Positions 9,381 to 18,339 of a DNA stretch of 64,000 bases are shown one piece after another. Numbering within the stretch: position 1 is the first letter of the stretch; each line of letters begins with the position of its first letter. This DNA is from Pelomonas dachongensis (lineage in GTDB: Bacteria > Pseudomonadota > Gammaproteobacteria > Burkholderiales > Burkholderiaceae_C), in contig NZ_JBIGHY010000003.1 of NCBI RefSeq assembly GCF_043555865.1, positions 186,001 to 250,000 of the forward strand. The letters are read 5' to 3'. The notes beneath the pieces were generated by a model, which saw only the letters and a list, made by a program, of their open reading frames with translations, ran no database searches and was not told where the DNA came from. Both the position numbers and the translations under genes were made by a program.

Positions 9381-10184
9381 TCAGGCAAGGCTGGCGCGTG
9401 TGGCGAGTGCGACGTCGCGGGCGCGGGCGGCAAAGTCGGCACCGCTGCCGGCGTACAGCACCGCACGCGACGAGTTGACGACCAGCGGCGCCCCGCGGCC
9501 GGCCGCCTGCACGACGGCGGCGGCGTCACCGCCCTGCGCGCCCACACCCGGCACCAGCAGCGGCAGCGTCGGCGCCAGCTCGCGCACGCGGGCGATCTCG
9601 GAGGGGTAGGTGGCGCCGACCACCAGCCCCAGCTGGCCGTTGCGGTTCCACTGCGACTCGGCCAGATGCGCCAGATGCTCGAACAGGCGCGGCTGGCCCG
9701 GCACGTCGGCCAGGCGCTGCATCTGCCAGTCGTCGCCGCCCTTGTTGGACGTGCGGCACAGCAGGATGGCCCCCTTGCCCTCGTAGGCCATGTAGGGCTC
9801 CACGCTGTCGAAGCCCATGAAGGGCGACAGCGTCACCGCGTCGGCCTGGTAGCGCTCGAAGGCCTCGCGTGCGTACTGCTCGGCGGTGGAGCCGATGTCG
9901 CCGCGCTTGGCGTCCAGGATGACCGGTACGCCCGGTGCGACCGCATGGATGTGGGCGATCAGCCGCTCCAGTTGCTCCTCCGCGCGATGCGCGGCGAAAT
10001 AGGCGATCTGCGGCTTGAACGCGCAAACCAAGTCGTGCGTGGCGTCCACGATGGCGGCGCAGAAGTCGTAGATCTTGCTGGCGTCGCCGGCCCAGTCGCC
10101 CGGGAAACGGCTCGGCTCGGGGTCCAGGCCCACGCACAGGCGGGAGTGGGAAGTCAGGGTCTGCAGCTGGGCGGCGAAGTTCAT
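9381..10184 (-). CDS. pyrF: Orotidine 5'-phosphate decarboxylase, type 2
   Basis: Catalyses the last step of UMP synthesis, converting OMP to UMP plus CO2. The 267-residue protein has the catalytic DAKRGDIGSTAEQYA block near residue 92, LCVGLDPEP at the N-terminus and the phosphate-binding VPGVGAQGG near residue 210. This layout and length are those of the longer subtype-2 enzymes of Burkholderiales and actinobacteria. The start codon overlaps the stop of the upstream GGDEF/EAL gene (ATGA), so the two are probably translationally coupled even though they are functionally unrelated. Confidence 0.97.
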   Translation of the reverse strand: MNFAAQLQTLTSHSRLCVGLDPEPSRFPGDWAGDASKIYDFCAAIVDATHDLVCAFKPQIAYFAAHRAEEQLERLIAHIHAVAPGVPVILDAKRGDIGSTAEQYAREAFERYQADAVTLSPFMGFDSVEPYMAYEGKGAILLCRTSNKGGDDWQMQRLADVPGQPRLFEHLAHLAESQWNRNGQLGLVVGATYPSEIARVRELAPTLPLLVPGVGAQGGDAAAVVQAAGRGAPLVVNSSRAVLYAGSGADFAARARDVALATRASLA

Positions 10185-12418
10185 GAGAGCGCGAGCGAGG
10201 CGGAGATCGGCGGATTCTCGGCGAGCACGAACGCGGCGAACGCCTCGGCCGGCAGCGGCCGGCTGAACAGGTAGCCCTGCACGGCCTGGCAGCCCTGGCG
10301 GCGCAAGAAGTCCAGCTGGCCCTGCGTTTCGACGCCTTCGGCCAGCGTCTCCAGCCCCAGCGCCTCCGCCATGCGGATGATGGCGTCGACGATGGCGCGG
10401 TCCTCGACGTCGTCGGTCAGGTCGCGCACGAAGGACTGATCGATCTTCAGCTTGCCGACGCGGAACTTCTTCAGGTAGCTCAGCGACGAATGGCCGGTGC
10501 CGAAGTCGTCGATGGACAGCTGCACGCCGCGTGCATGCAACTCCTTCATCACGATGATGGCGGCGGCGGGGTTCTCCATCGCGGCACCTTCGGTCAGCTC
10601 CAGCTCCAGGCGCTCGGCGGGCACGCCCACGTGGGCCAGCACGCGTCCGACGAGGTCGGGCAGGTCATCGTGGCGGAACTGCACCGCCGAGAGGTTGACC
10701 GCCATGGTCAGCTTAGGCAGTCCGGCGAGGTCCCAGCGGTGCAGCTGCGACAGCGCCTCCTGCAGCACCCATTCGCCGATGGGCAGGATCAGGCCCGTGG
10801 TCTCGGCGATGGGGATGAACTCGGCCGGCGACACCCAGCCCAGCTCCGGGTGCTGCCAGCGCAGCAGCGCCTCGGCGCCGATGATGCGGGCCTGGCCGTC
10901 GGAGGAGAGCGCGAGCTGTGGCTGGTAGTGCAGGCTCAGCTGGTGCCGCTCCAGGGCGCGGCGCAGCGCGTTCTCCAGCTGCAGTGTGCGCGCCGACTGG
11001 GCCTGCATCTCGCTGGTGAAGAAGCGGTAGGCGTTGCGGCCATCCTTCTTGGCGCGGTACATGGCCGCGTCGGCGCACTTGAGCAGGTTGTCGAAGTCGT
11101 CGCCGTCGGTCGGGAACATCGCGATGCCCATCGACGGCGTGACGGTCAGCTCCTGCTGGTCGACCTGGAACGGCGCGCTGGCCAGCGCCATCAGCTTGGT
11201 GGCCAGGTGGGCGGCGCCGGCGATGTCGGTCAGCGGCAGCACCAGCACGAACTCGTCGCCGCCGGTGCGGGCCACGGTGTCCTGCTCGCGCACGGCACCG
11301 CGCAGCCGCGTGGCGAGCTGCACCAGCAACGTGTCGCCGATGCGGTGGCCCAGCGTGTCGTTGACGTTCTTGAAATGGTCGAGGTCCAGGAACAACACGG
11401 CCAGCGGTTCGTCGCCACGGCGGGCGATGTCGATGGCCTGGCTGGCGCGGTCGGCCAGCAGGTGGCGGTTGGGCAGGCCGGTCAGGCCGTCGAACATGGC
11501 CAGCCGCTGCGCGCGCGCCTCGGCGGCCTGCTGCTCGGCGATCTTCAGCTGCAGCTCGGCCACCGTCTGGCTGAGTTGCTCGGTGCGCTGCGCGACCAGT
11601 GCCTCCAGCTGCTGCTTGGCGTTCACCAGTTCCTGCTCGACCAGCTTGCGGGACGTGATGTCCTGCGTGATCCAGATGGAGCCGCGCGACAGGTCGCTGC
11701 GGTCGATGGCCTTGCTGCGCACCTCGCACCAGACCGGGCTGCCATCCTTGCGGCCCAGCAGCAGCTCGCCGTGGAAGGACTCGCCGCTGGCCAGCGGCTG
11801 GTAACAGAGATCGCCTGCGGCCTGCCAGTCCTCGTCGCTGAGGTACCAGGTGCGCGACAGCTGCCCGTCCAGCTCGCCGGGGCCGTAGCCGAACAGCTGC
11901 TCGAATGCGCGGTTGCAACGCGTGACGCGGCGCCCGCGCAGGAACACGATGCCCACCATCGCGTGGTCGAAGATCAGCTGCTGCTCGGCGTGCAGGTCGG
12001 CCAGCTTGGCATCGGCCAGCTTGCGATCGTGGATATCGTCGACGATCCAGATCGAGCCAGCGGCCGGGTCCTCGGGGTTGATCAGGCGCCCGGTCAGGTG
12101 GGCCCAGAACTTCTCGCCGTTCTGGCGCAGCATCAGCTGCTCGCTGCGGAAGGTCTCACCGGCGGCCAGCACCGGGTAGGCACGCCGGCCCAGGCTGCGC
12201 GCGACCTCCTCGCTCTCATACAGCTCCACGCTGCTGCGGCCCACGGCCGCCTCAGGGCTGGCGAAGCCGTAGATCTCGGCGTAACGCTGGTTGCAGCGCA
12301 CCAGCGTGCGGGCCTTGACGAACACGACGCCCACACCCGCATTGGCCAGGATGACGTCCAGCTCCCGCAGCGCCTGGCTGAGGGCGGGGTTGTCGCGGGT
12401 GTCGGGCGCGAGGCTCAT
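10181..12418 (-). CDS. PAS-PAS-GGDEF-EAL cyclic-di-GMP protein
   Basis: A 745-residue soluble protein with two PAS modules (about 15-140 and 145-265), a short coiled coil (about 265-300), a diguanylate cyclase domain and a c-di-GMP phosphodiesterase domain. The cyclase motif GGDEF is intact at residues 386-390, and the EAL motif is intact at 516-518 (GAEALLRWQHPELG). Further phosphodiesterase residues are present, including NLSAVQF, ELTEGA and DDFGTGHSSLSYL. It could therefore both make and break c-di-GMP; which dominates cannot be told. No membrane segment is seen. Its PAS modules resemble those of the nearby hybrid kinase. It ends in an ATGA overlap with pyrF. Confidence 0.95.
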   Translation of the reverse strand: MSLAPDTRDNPALSQALRELDVILANAGVGVVFVKARTLVRCNQRYAEIYGFASPEAAVGRSSVELYESEEVARSLGRRAYPVLAAGETFRSEQLMLRQNGEKFWAHLTGRLINPEDPAAGSIWIVDDIHDRKLADAKLADLHAEQQLIFDHAMVGIVFLRGRRVTRCNRAFEQLFGYGPGELDGQLSRTWYLSDEDWQAAGDLCYQPLASGESFHGELLLGRKDGSPVWCEVRSKAIDRSDLSRGSIWITQDITSRKLVEQELVNAKQQLEALVAQRTEQLSQTVAELQLKIAEQQAAEARAQRLAMFDGLTGLPNRHLLADRASQAIDIARRGDEPLAVLFLDLDHFKNVNDTLGHRIGDTLLVQLATRLRGAVREQDTVARTGGDEFVLVLPLTDIAGAAHLATKLMALASAPFQVDQQELTVTPSMGIAMFPTDGDDFDNLLKCADAAMYRAKKDGRNAYRFFTSEMQAQSARTLQLENALRRALERHQLSLHYQPQLALSSDGQARIIGAEALLRWQHPELGWVSPAEFIPIAETTGLILPIGEWVLQEALSQLHRWDLAGLPKLTMAVNLSAVQFRHDDLPDLVGRVLAHVGVPAERLELELTEGAAMENPAAAIIVMKELHARGVQLSIDDFGTGHSSLSYLKKFRVGKLKIDQSFVRDLTDDVEDRAIVDAIIRMAEALGLETLAEGVETQGQLDFLRRQGCQAVQGYLFSRPLPAEAFAAFVLAENPPISASLALS

Positions 12419-12488
12419 GAAGGGCAGGACAAGGGCAATCGATCAGGTAGCGATAACAGCAGGCGTGAACCGGCTATTGTCTGGATCC

Positions 12489-12998
12489 ATGCTGATCCTG
12501 GACACCGAACGGCTGGCGCTGCGTGAATTCACACCGCTTGACGCCCCCTTCCTGCTGCGCCTCGTCAACGAGCCCGGCTGGCTGCGCAACATCAACGACC
12601 CCGGCGTGCGCACGCTGGACGACGCGCTGCGCTGGGCCGAGGGCCGGTTGTTCAAGGCGTACCGCGAACTGGGTCACGGTTTCTGGGCCCTACAGCGGCG
12701 CAGCGACGGCGAGCTGGTCGGCATGTGCGGCCTGTTCAAGCGAGCGGCGCTGCCCGAGCCCGACCTGGGCTACGCGCTGCTGGCCTCGCACGAAGGCCAG
12801 GGTTACGCGCTGGAGGCCGCGCGCGGCTGCGTCGCCCACGCACGCGAGCGCCTGGGCTGGCCCACGCTGATGGCCATCACGGCGGTGGACAACCCGCGCA
12901 GCGTCGCGCTGCTGGGCAAGCTGGGCTTTGCCGAGCAGGGCCAGGAACAGCTCGAGGGCTACAGCGGGCCCTCGAGAGTGTTCAAGCTGGCGCTGTAG
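12489..12998 (+). CDS. GNAT family N-acetyltransferase (RimJ/RimL-like)
   Basis: A 169-residue acetyltransferase of the RimJ/RimL-like branch. It begins MLILDTERLALREFT, has the central strand ELVGMCGLFKR, and the acetyl-CoA loop region around HEGQGYALEAA (usually Q/RGxGxA), then NPRSVALLGKLGF. Such proteins modify protein N-termini, antibiotics or small amines; the substrate here is unknown. It is divergent from the GGDEF/EAL gene with 70 bases between start codons, and convergent with purB. Confidence 0.88.
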   Translation: MLILDTERLALREFTPLDAPFLLRLVNEPGWLRNINDPGVRTLDDALRWAEGRLFKAYRELGHGFWALQRRSDGELVGMCGLFKRAALPEPDLGYALLASHEGQGYALEAARGCVAHARERLGWPTLMAITAVDNPRSVALLGKLGFAEQGQEQLEGYSGPSRVFKLAL

Positions 12999-13017
12999 CA
13001 CCAGCAGCCGGCAAGCG

Positions 13018-14394
13018 TCAGACCCTCTTGGCCAGGTCTTGCGCGATGCCCGTGTAGCTGCCCGGCGTCATCTTCAGCAGCCGCGCCTTCTCGGCCTTGG
13101 GCAAGTCCAGCCCTTCGATGAAGGCGCGGATGGATTCCTGCGTGATGGCCTTGCCGCGCGTCAGCTCCTTGAGCTGCTCATACGGGTTGGGCAGGCCGAA
13201 GCGGCGCATCACCGTCTGAATCGGCTCGGCCAGCACTTCCCAGGCGGCATCGAGGTCGTCAGCCAGTGCGACCTCGTTCACCTCCAGCTTGCCCAGGCCC
13301 TTGGCCAGCGAGTCGTACCCCAGCAGCGCATAGCCCAGGCCCACGCCCATGTTGCGCAGCACGGTGGAGTCCGTCAGGTCACGCTGCCAGCGGCTCACCG
13401 GCAGCTTCTGTGACAGGTGCGTCAGCACCGCGCTGGCCAGGCCGAAGTTGCCTTCCGCGTTCTCGAAGTCGATGGGGTTGACCTTGTGCGGCATCGTCGA
13501 GCTGCCGATTTCGCCCGCCTTGGTGCGCTGCTTGAAGTAGCCCAGGCTGATGTAGCCCCACACGTCGCGCGACCAGTCGATCAGGATGGTGTTGGCGCGC
13601 GTGAACGCGTCGAACAGCTCGGCCATGTAGTCGTGCGGCTCGATCTGGATGGTGTACGGGTTGAAGGTGAGCTTCAGCTGCTTCTCGATGACGCCCTTGC
13701 TGAAGGCTTCCCAGTCGTGCCTGGGCCAGGCCGACAGGTGGGCGTTGAAGTTGCCGACCGCACCGTTCATCTTGGCCAGCGGCTTCACGGCCGCGATGCG
13801 CGCGCGCGCCGTGACGAGGCGGGCCACGACGTTGGCGATCTCCTTGCCCACCGTCGTCGGGCTGGCCGTCTGGCCGTGCGTGCGGCTCAGCATCGGCACG
13901 GCAGCGAACTGGTGCGCCATCTTGCGCAGCGTGGCGACGATGCCGTCCAGCGCCGGCAGCATCACTTCATCGCGCGCCGCCTTCAGCATCAGCGCGTGGC
14001 TGGTGTTGTTGATGTCTTCGCTGGTGCAGGCGAAGTGCACGAACTCACCGGCGGCTTCCAGCTCGGGGTGGCCAGCGAAGCTGCGCTTGATCCAGTACTC
14101 CACGGCCTTCACGTCGTGGTTGGTGGTGCGCTCGATGGCCTTGATCTCTTCCGCATCGGCCTCGCTGAACTTCTTCACCAGCCGGCGCAGGCGCGAGCGC
14201 GCGGCGCTGCTCAGCGGCTTGAACTCCTTGAAGCCGGCGTCGCTCAGCGCGATGAACCATTCCACCTCGACCTGCACACGGCGGTGCATCAGACCGAACT
14301 CGGACAGCAGCGGGCGCAGTGCGGCCACTTTGGCGGCGTAGCGGCCGTCCAGCGGCGAGAGGGCGCTGATCGCGGAGTAGTCGGAGGTGGTCAT
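13018..14394 (-). CDS. purB: Adenylosuccinate lyase
   Basis: Acts twice in purine synthesis: it releases fumarate from SAICAR and from adenylosuccinate. The 458-residue protein has the superfamily signature GSSTMPHKVNPIDFENAEGN near residue 298, the catalytic His in SRTHGQTASPTT, and TSEDINNTSHALM. Length matches E. coli PurB. It may be co-transcribed with the M48 gene, which ends 33 bases upstream on the same strand. Confidence 0.97.
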   Translation of the reverse strand: MTTSDYSAISALSPLDGRYAAKVAALRPLLSEFGLMHRRVQVEVEWFIALSDAGFKEFKPLSSAARSRLRRLVKKFSEADAEEIKAIERTTNHDVKAVEYWIKRSFAGHPELEAAGEFVHFACTSEDINNTSHALMLKAARDEVMLPALDGIVATLRKMAHQFAAVPMLSRTHGQTASPTTVGKEIANVVARLVTARARIAAVKPLAKMNGAVGNFNAHLSAWPRHDWEAFSKGVIEKQLKLTFNPYTIQIEPHDYMAELFDAFTRANTILIDWSRDVWGYISLGYFKQRTKAGEIGSSTMPHKVNPIDFENAEGNFGLASAVLTHLSQKLPVSRWQRDLTDSTVLRNMGVGLGYALLGYDSLAKGLGKLEVNEVALADDLDAAWEVLAEPIQTVMRRFGLPNPYEQLKELTRGKAITQESIRAFIEGLDLPKAEKARLLKMTPGSYTGIAQDLAKRV

Positions 14395-14427
14395 GGCAGC
14401 CGGGCGGATCGTGGAAAACCCGCGATT

Positions 14428-15450
14428 CTAGTTTTCGCTGAAGAAGCGCACCCGCTCCGCATCCGCAGGGTGCGTGGAGATCGCGATGGCCAGCGGGTGC
14501 TCGCCGACGCCGGCGTGCTTCTCGGCGATTCGCTCGAAGAACACCGCCATGCGCGACGTGTCCACGCCGCCCGCCCGCGCCAGTGCACGGCCGTAGAAGT
14601 CGGCCTGGCGTTCGTTGTCGCGCGAGTAGGCGTTGGTGGCCAGCAGGGCGGGCGCGGCGGCCAGCAGGCTGGAGAAGTCACCCAGGATGACCGACGTGAC
14701 CACCCCGATGGCGCCGGCCCGCAGCAGCATGCGCAGGCCATGGCGATGCTGCACATGGCCCAGCTCGTGGGCCAGCACGGTCAGCACCGCGTCGGGCTCG
14801 TCGTTCAGCAGCTTCAACAGCGCGTCGGTGATGACCACGTCGCCGCCGGGCAGCGCGAACGCGTTGGGCCCCAGCGCCTTGCTGCCGGCGCGGAAGTGGA
14901 TCTCGTAGCGCGCCGGCAGCGCCGGCGCGCCGGCCGTGCGCGACTGCGCCAGCATGCGCTGCCAGCGCTCGCGCCAGGCCTGCTGCTGCGCGGCGCTCAG
15001 CTGGGTGGGATGCAGCCAGTCACCGTCGAGGCTGGCCAGCAGGTGCTCGCTGAGGCGCTGTTCCGCCGCCGGCGGCAGCGCGTCGACCGCATGGTCCACC
15101 GCCCAGGGCAGGCCCCAGCGGTAGGCGGCGGCAAGACCTGCCACCAGCAGCACCAGCGACAGCACGGCCAGACGCCAGCTCTGCTGCCAGCGCACGACGA
15201 GGCTGTCGGCCCGCCCGGAAGCCTGCGCCCAGGCGTCGAACGCAGCGGCATCGCCAAAGCTCAACAGGCCGCCACCCGGCAGCAGGATCTGGCGCTGGCC
15301 ATGACGCTGGCGCTCGGGCCAGGTCAGCGCGGTCAGCGGCGCACTCTGATCGCCGAAGTGCAGCGTGCGGCCGTCTAGCCAGACCTCGACCGGCCGCGCG
15401 CGGGCGCTGATGCCGTCGAACCAGTCGCCGACCAGCCGCGGCGCGTTCAT
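14428..15450 (-). CDS. M48 family membrane metallopeptidase
   Basis: A 340-residue zinc endopeptidase with HtpX/Oma1-type catalytic residues: AHELGHVQHRHG near residue 222 (HExxH) and the third ligand Glu in NERQADFYG near 281. One membrane segment is at about residues 108-130, preceded by a domain of about 100 residues without a known match. The start ATG 15450 overlaps the stop of the DUF898 gene (ATGA). Pairing of DUF898 and M48 genes recurs in betaproteobacteria, which suggests the peptidase works on or with the partner membrane protein; that role is inference. Confidence 0.92.
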   Translation of the reverse strand: MNAPRLVGDWFDGISARARPVEVWLDGRTLHFGDQSAPLTALTWPERQRHGQRQILLPGGGLLSFGDAAAFDAWAQASGRADSLVVRWQQSWRLAVLSLVLLVAGLAAAYRWGLPWAVDHAVDALPPAAEQRLSEHLLASLDGDWLHPTQLSAAQQQAWRERWQRMLAQSRTAGAPALPARYEIHFRAGSKALGPNAFALPGGDVVITDALLKLLNDEPDAVLTVLAHELGHVQHRHGLRMLLRAGAIGVVTSVILGDFSSLLAAAPALLATNAYSRDNERQADFYGRALARAGGVDTSRMAVFFERIAEKHAGVGEHPLAIAISTHPADAERVRFFSEN

Positions 15451-16637
15451 CACAGCCCCATGTCGATGCCGAAGAAATCGCCGGCGGCCTCGCCGGTCGC
15501 ATCCTCGTGGCCGGCGCTGGCTGTCGCCACCCAGTGCTCGGGGTCGGAGCTGCTGTCGATGTGGACCGACTGCAGCCGCAGGCGCGCCGCGGACACGGCG
15601 GCGAACGGCCGGTACAGGCCCAGCGTCACCAGCGTCAGCAGCCAGTTCTTCAGCGTCAGACGGCACAGCGAACGGAACTTCAGCTGGCTGCGGAAGGCAA
15701 GCACTTCGCTGCGTGTGCCATTCCAGACCAGGTTCTGCAGCCGCGCGGCCCCGTAAGGCATCACGATGGCGAAATAGACCACGTAGCCCAGCACAACGCC
15801 CAGGCCCACGAAGGCCAACCGCAGCTCGCGCGGACCGTCCAGCGCCGTCGACAGCGCCGTGAAGGCCGCCACGATGAGGCCCATCAGGAGCATCGGCGGC
15901 AGCGACACGCCGATGACCTTCAACGACAGCAGGTACATCTCCGCCACCGACAGCTTCACGCGCGACTGCTGGCCCGCGATGCGGTAGCCGTTGTGCTGGT
16001 AGCGCTTGAACAGCGCCAGCGACCAGGGCGCCAGCAGCATCATGCAGGCGGCACCCACCATATAGACACCCACGGCCGGCGTGAATCCACCTCCTGCCTT
16101 CATCGCCTCGGGGTCCATCAGCGAGGCGCCGCCCACCAGCGCGATGGCCGGCAGGTAGCTGGGCGCGCAGGCCAGGTAGGCCGCCTTCAACGAACCGTCG
16201 AAGCGCATGCGCAGACCGCGCCAGCTGGTGTTGCCCAGGCGGAACTGCAGCGACGCACGCCACAGCGCCGGCCACACAGCGCACAGGATCAGGAACGCCA
16301 CGATGGCCGCCACCGGCGACAGGTGCCCGGCCGCGCTGTACGCGCCCATCAGCACGATCAGCAGCAAGAAGCCGCGGAACATCTTCCAGGCATCGCCATG
16401 GAAGCTCAGCGCCTGGCCGTCCACCAGCGTGTTGGCATAGAAGTAGCGGATGCGCCGCGCCTTCGCGAACGGGAAGTACAGCCCCAGCGTGACAAGAATG
16501 AGCAGCAGGTTGACGGCCCAGATGCGGAAGTACTCGCTGCCGGAACCCGTGAAGCGGATTTCCAGGACACGCGAGCGCGTTTCAGGCACGGCGGGGGCCG
16601 CGCCGGAGCCAACCGGCACGGAGTCGATGTCTTGCAT
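15450..16637 (-). CDS. DUF898 (YjgN-like) polytopic membrane protein
   Basis: A 395-residue inner-membrane protein. The DUF898 repeat motif appears twice: FRIWAVNLLLILVTLGLYFP near the N-terminus, and a second copy (LTLKNWLLTLVTLGLYRPFA) near residue 330. About eight hydrophobic segments are visible. The function of the family is unknown. ATG 16637 (MQDIDSVPVG) is preferred over upstream starts because a GGGAG lies close by. The stop codon overlaps the M48 start. Confidence 0.88.
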   Translation of the reverse strand: MQDIDSVPVGSGAAPAVPETRSRVLEIRFTGSGSEYFRIWAVNLLLILVTLGLYFPFAKARRIRYFYANTLVDGQALSFHGDAWKMFRGFLLLIVLMGAYSAAGHLSPVAAIVAFLILCAVWPALWRASLQFRLGNTSWRGLRMRFDGSLKAAYLACAPSYLPAIALVGGASLMDPEAMKAGGGFTPAVGVYMVGAACMMLLAPWSLALFKRYQHNGYRIAGQQSRVKLSVAEMYLLSLKVIGVSLPPMLLMGLIVAAFTALSTALDGPRELRLAFVGLGVVLGYVVYFAIVMPYGAARLQNLVWNGTRSEVLAFRSQLKFRSLCRLTLKNWLLTLVTLGLYRPFAAVSAARLRLQSVHIDSSSDPEHWVATASAGHEDATGEAAGDFFGIDMGL

Positions 16638-16826
16638 GGGAACTCCCTGAATGATCGCCACCGTCTGGCGCGGTGGACCGGACGACACTCTGACGAGTGC
16701 CGCCGGGGCTGGCAATCCCCGCTTCCCTGGGTGTTGTCGGCCCCAGCCGACAGGCGTTTTTCACGCCCGATGGCCCAGGGGGCGCTGGCTAGAATCGTTT
16801 CGACCTGTTATCCCCTTGTTTGCCCT

Positions 16827-17462
16827 ATGACGATGAAGTTGATCGGATCTCTCGGCAGCCCTTACGTGCGCAAGGTGCGCATCGTGATGGCCGAGAAGAA
16901 GCTCGACTACCAACTGGTGCTCGAAGACGTCTGGGGTAGCGATGCCATCCTGAAGATGAACCCGCTGGGCAAGGTGCCCTGCCTGGTCATGGAGGGCCAG
17001 GACTCCATCACCGGCGCCGTGTTCGACTCGCGCGTCATCGTCGAGTACGTGGACACGCTGTCTCCCGTGGGCAAGCTCATTCCCGACCGCGGCCGTGAGC
17101 GCTGTGAAGTGCGCACCTGGGAGGCGTTGGCCGACGGCATCGTCGACGCGGGCCTGTTGATCCGCATGGAGCGCACCTGGGTGCACCGCAGCGAGGCGCA
17201 GCGCAGCCCGGCCTGGATCGATCGCCAGTTGACCAAGGTGACGGCGGCGCTGGCCGCGATGAGCCAGGGGCTGGGCGACAAGACCTGGTGCTCGGGAAAC
17301 CATTTCTCGCTCGCCGACATCTCGGTCGGCTGCGCTTTGGGCTGGCTGGCGTTCCGCTTCCCCGAGATCAACTGGCGCGAAGATCACCCAAATCTCGCGC
17401 GCCACATGGACAAGCTGTCCCAGCGCCAGAGCTTCATCGACACGGTCCCGGTCGCGGCCTGA
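16827..17462 (+). CDS. Glutathione S-transferase family protein (YibF-like)
   Basis: A 211-residue GST. The N-terminal thioredoxin-like half begins MKLIGSLGSPYVRKVRIVMAEKK, with the cis-Pro region KVPCLVM and the glutathione-contact DSRVIVEY. The helical C-terminal half contains FSLADISVGCALGWLAFR. This is the YibF-like group often found near purB in Burkholderiales. The substrate is unknown. A second ATG two codons downstream is also possible. TAGAAT near 16790 could be a -10 element, but no good -35 was seen. Confidence 0.9.
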   Translation: MTMKLIGSLGSPYVRKVRIVMAEKKLDYQLVLEDVWGSDAILKMNPLGKVPCLVMEGQDSITGAVFDSRVIVEYVDTLSPVGKLIPDRGRERCEVRTWEALADGIVDAGLLIRMERTWVHRSEAQRSPAWIDRQLTKVTAALAAMSQGLGDKTWCSGNHFSLADISVGCALGWLAFRFPEINWREDHPNLARHMDKLSQRQSFIDTVPVAA

Positions 17463-17475
17463 GCCAGCGGGCCGC

Positions 17476-17605
17476 GCGCCGGGCCGCTCCCAAGCCGGCC
17501 CGCCAGGGCGATGTGCGCGCGGCTCAATGCCGCGAGCATCGCGGTCCCCACGGGGGACCGGCAGGCCCACCGCGTCCAGCGGGTGGGACTGGACGAGGGG
17601 CCTGC
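17476..17605. repeat. Multi-hairpin repeat, copy 1
   Basis: This sits between the convergent GST gene and the response-regulator-like gene. Positions 17476-17501 match 43684-43709 at 24 of 26 bases. Both copies then share a stem-loop built as CGATG...CGGC-TCAAT-GCCG...CATCG, and both end in CTGGACGAGGGGC(C/T)TGC. Here the last part also forms GTCCAG-N9-CTGGAC. The right end stops three bases before the stop codon of the minus-strand gene. Confidence 0.8.
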
Positions 17606-17608
17606 AAT

Positions 17609-18256
17609 TCAGGCGATCAGCAGTTCTCGCGAGCGGACGTGAAGCAGGCGCACCAGGCGCCAGATGCGGCGCTCGATTTCGGCCGCCTCCAGCTTCCACA
17701 GTGGCACGATCTCGGCCAGCAGCAGCCCCTGCGCGAGCAGCGTGAGCAGGTGGCGACTGGACTGCTCGATCTGGCGGCCTGCGGGGCTGGCATCCAGCGC
17801 CGCCGAGGCCTGGCGGGCCGTCACCAGCGGGCTGCGCTCAATGCCGAAGGCGGCCAGCGCCTGGCGGGCCAGCTGCGGGCTGAGCATCGCGCGGCGGTCG
17901 TGCAGCCGCTTCAGCGCATCGACCAGACTGGCACCGTTGCCGTCATCGACGTGGTACGCATTGGCGCCCGCACTCAGCGCGGCGAACAGCTGCAGGTCGT
18001 CGGCAGTGGGCGTCAGCAGCAGCAGCTGCGGGCGCACCGGCAGCCGCCCCAACTCCATCGCCACGCGCATGGCGTGGGCGTCGAACAGGCGCAGGTCGCT
18101 GGCGACGATGTCGGGCGCCAGATCGGCGATCTCGGGCAGCGCATCGGTCAGGTTGCCGCCGCTGCCGGCCAGTTGCATGTCGCGAGCGCCCAGCAGCTGC
18201 GAGCGCGTGCGCTGCAGCGCGGTATCGCCGAGTCGGAGCAAGTAGACGGTGGGCAT
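17609..18256 (-). CDS. Degenerate NarL-type response-regulator-like protein
   Basis: A 215-residue protein built like a two-domain response regulator. Residues 1-130 resemble a receiver: MPTVYLLRLGD, DIVASDLRLFDA with an Asp at the phosphorylation position, and a LSAGANAYHVDDG end. The acidic pair at the end of strand 1 and the usual lysine of strand 5 are missing. Residues about 165-215 look like a weak LuxR-type helix-turn-helix (LTLLAQGLLLAEI...VRSRELL). It may be a phosphorylation-independent regulator or a decaying gene. The start ATG 18256 gives the first beta strand. No kinase is adjacent. Confidence 0.6.
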   Translation of the reverse strand: MPTVYLLRLGDTALQRTRSQLLGARDMQLAGSGGNLTDALPEIADLAPDIVASDLRLFDAHAMRVAMELGRLPVRPQLLLLTPTADDLQLFAALSAGANAYHVDDGNGASLVDALKRLHDRRAMLSPQLARQALAAFGIERSPLVTARQASAALDASPAGRQIEQSSRHLLTLLAQGLLLAEIVPLWKLEAAEIERRIWRLVRLLHVRSRELLIA

Positions 18257-18339
18257 GGCGCGGCACATTGTCCGCGTTTCGCCATGCATCCCCCTAACTT
18301 GCAAGCCTCAACCCCCATGAATTGGCGGTTGCCACTCGG

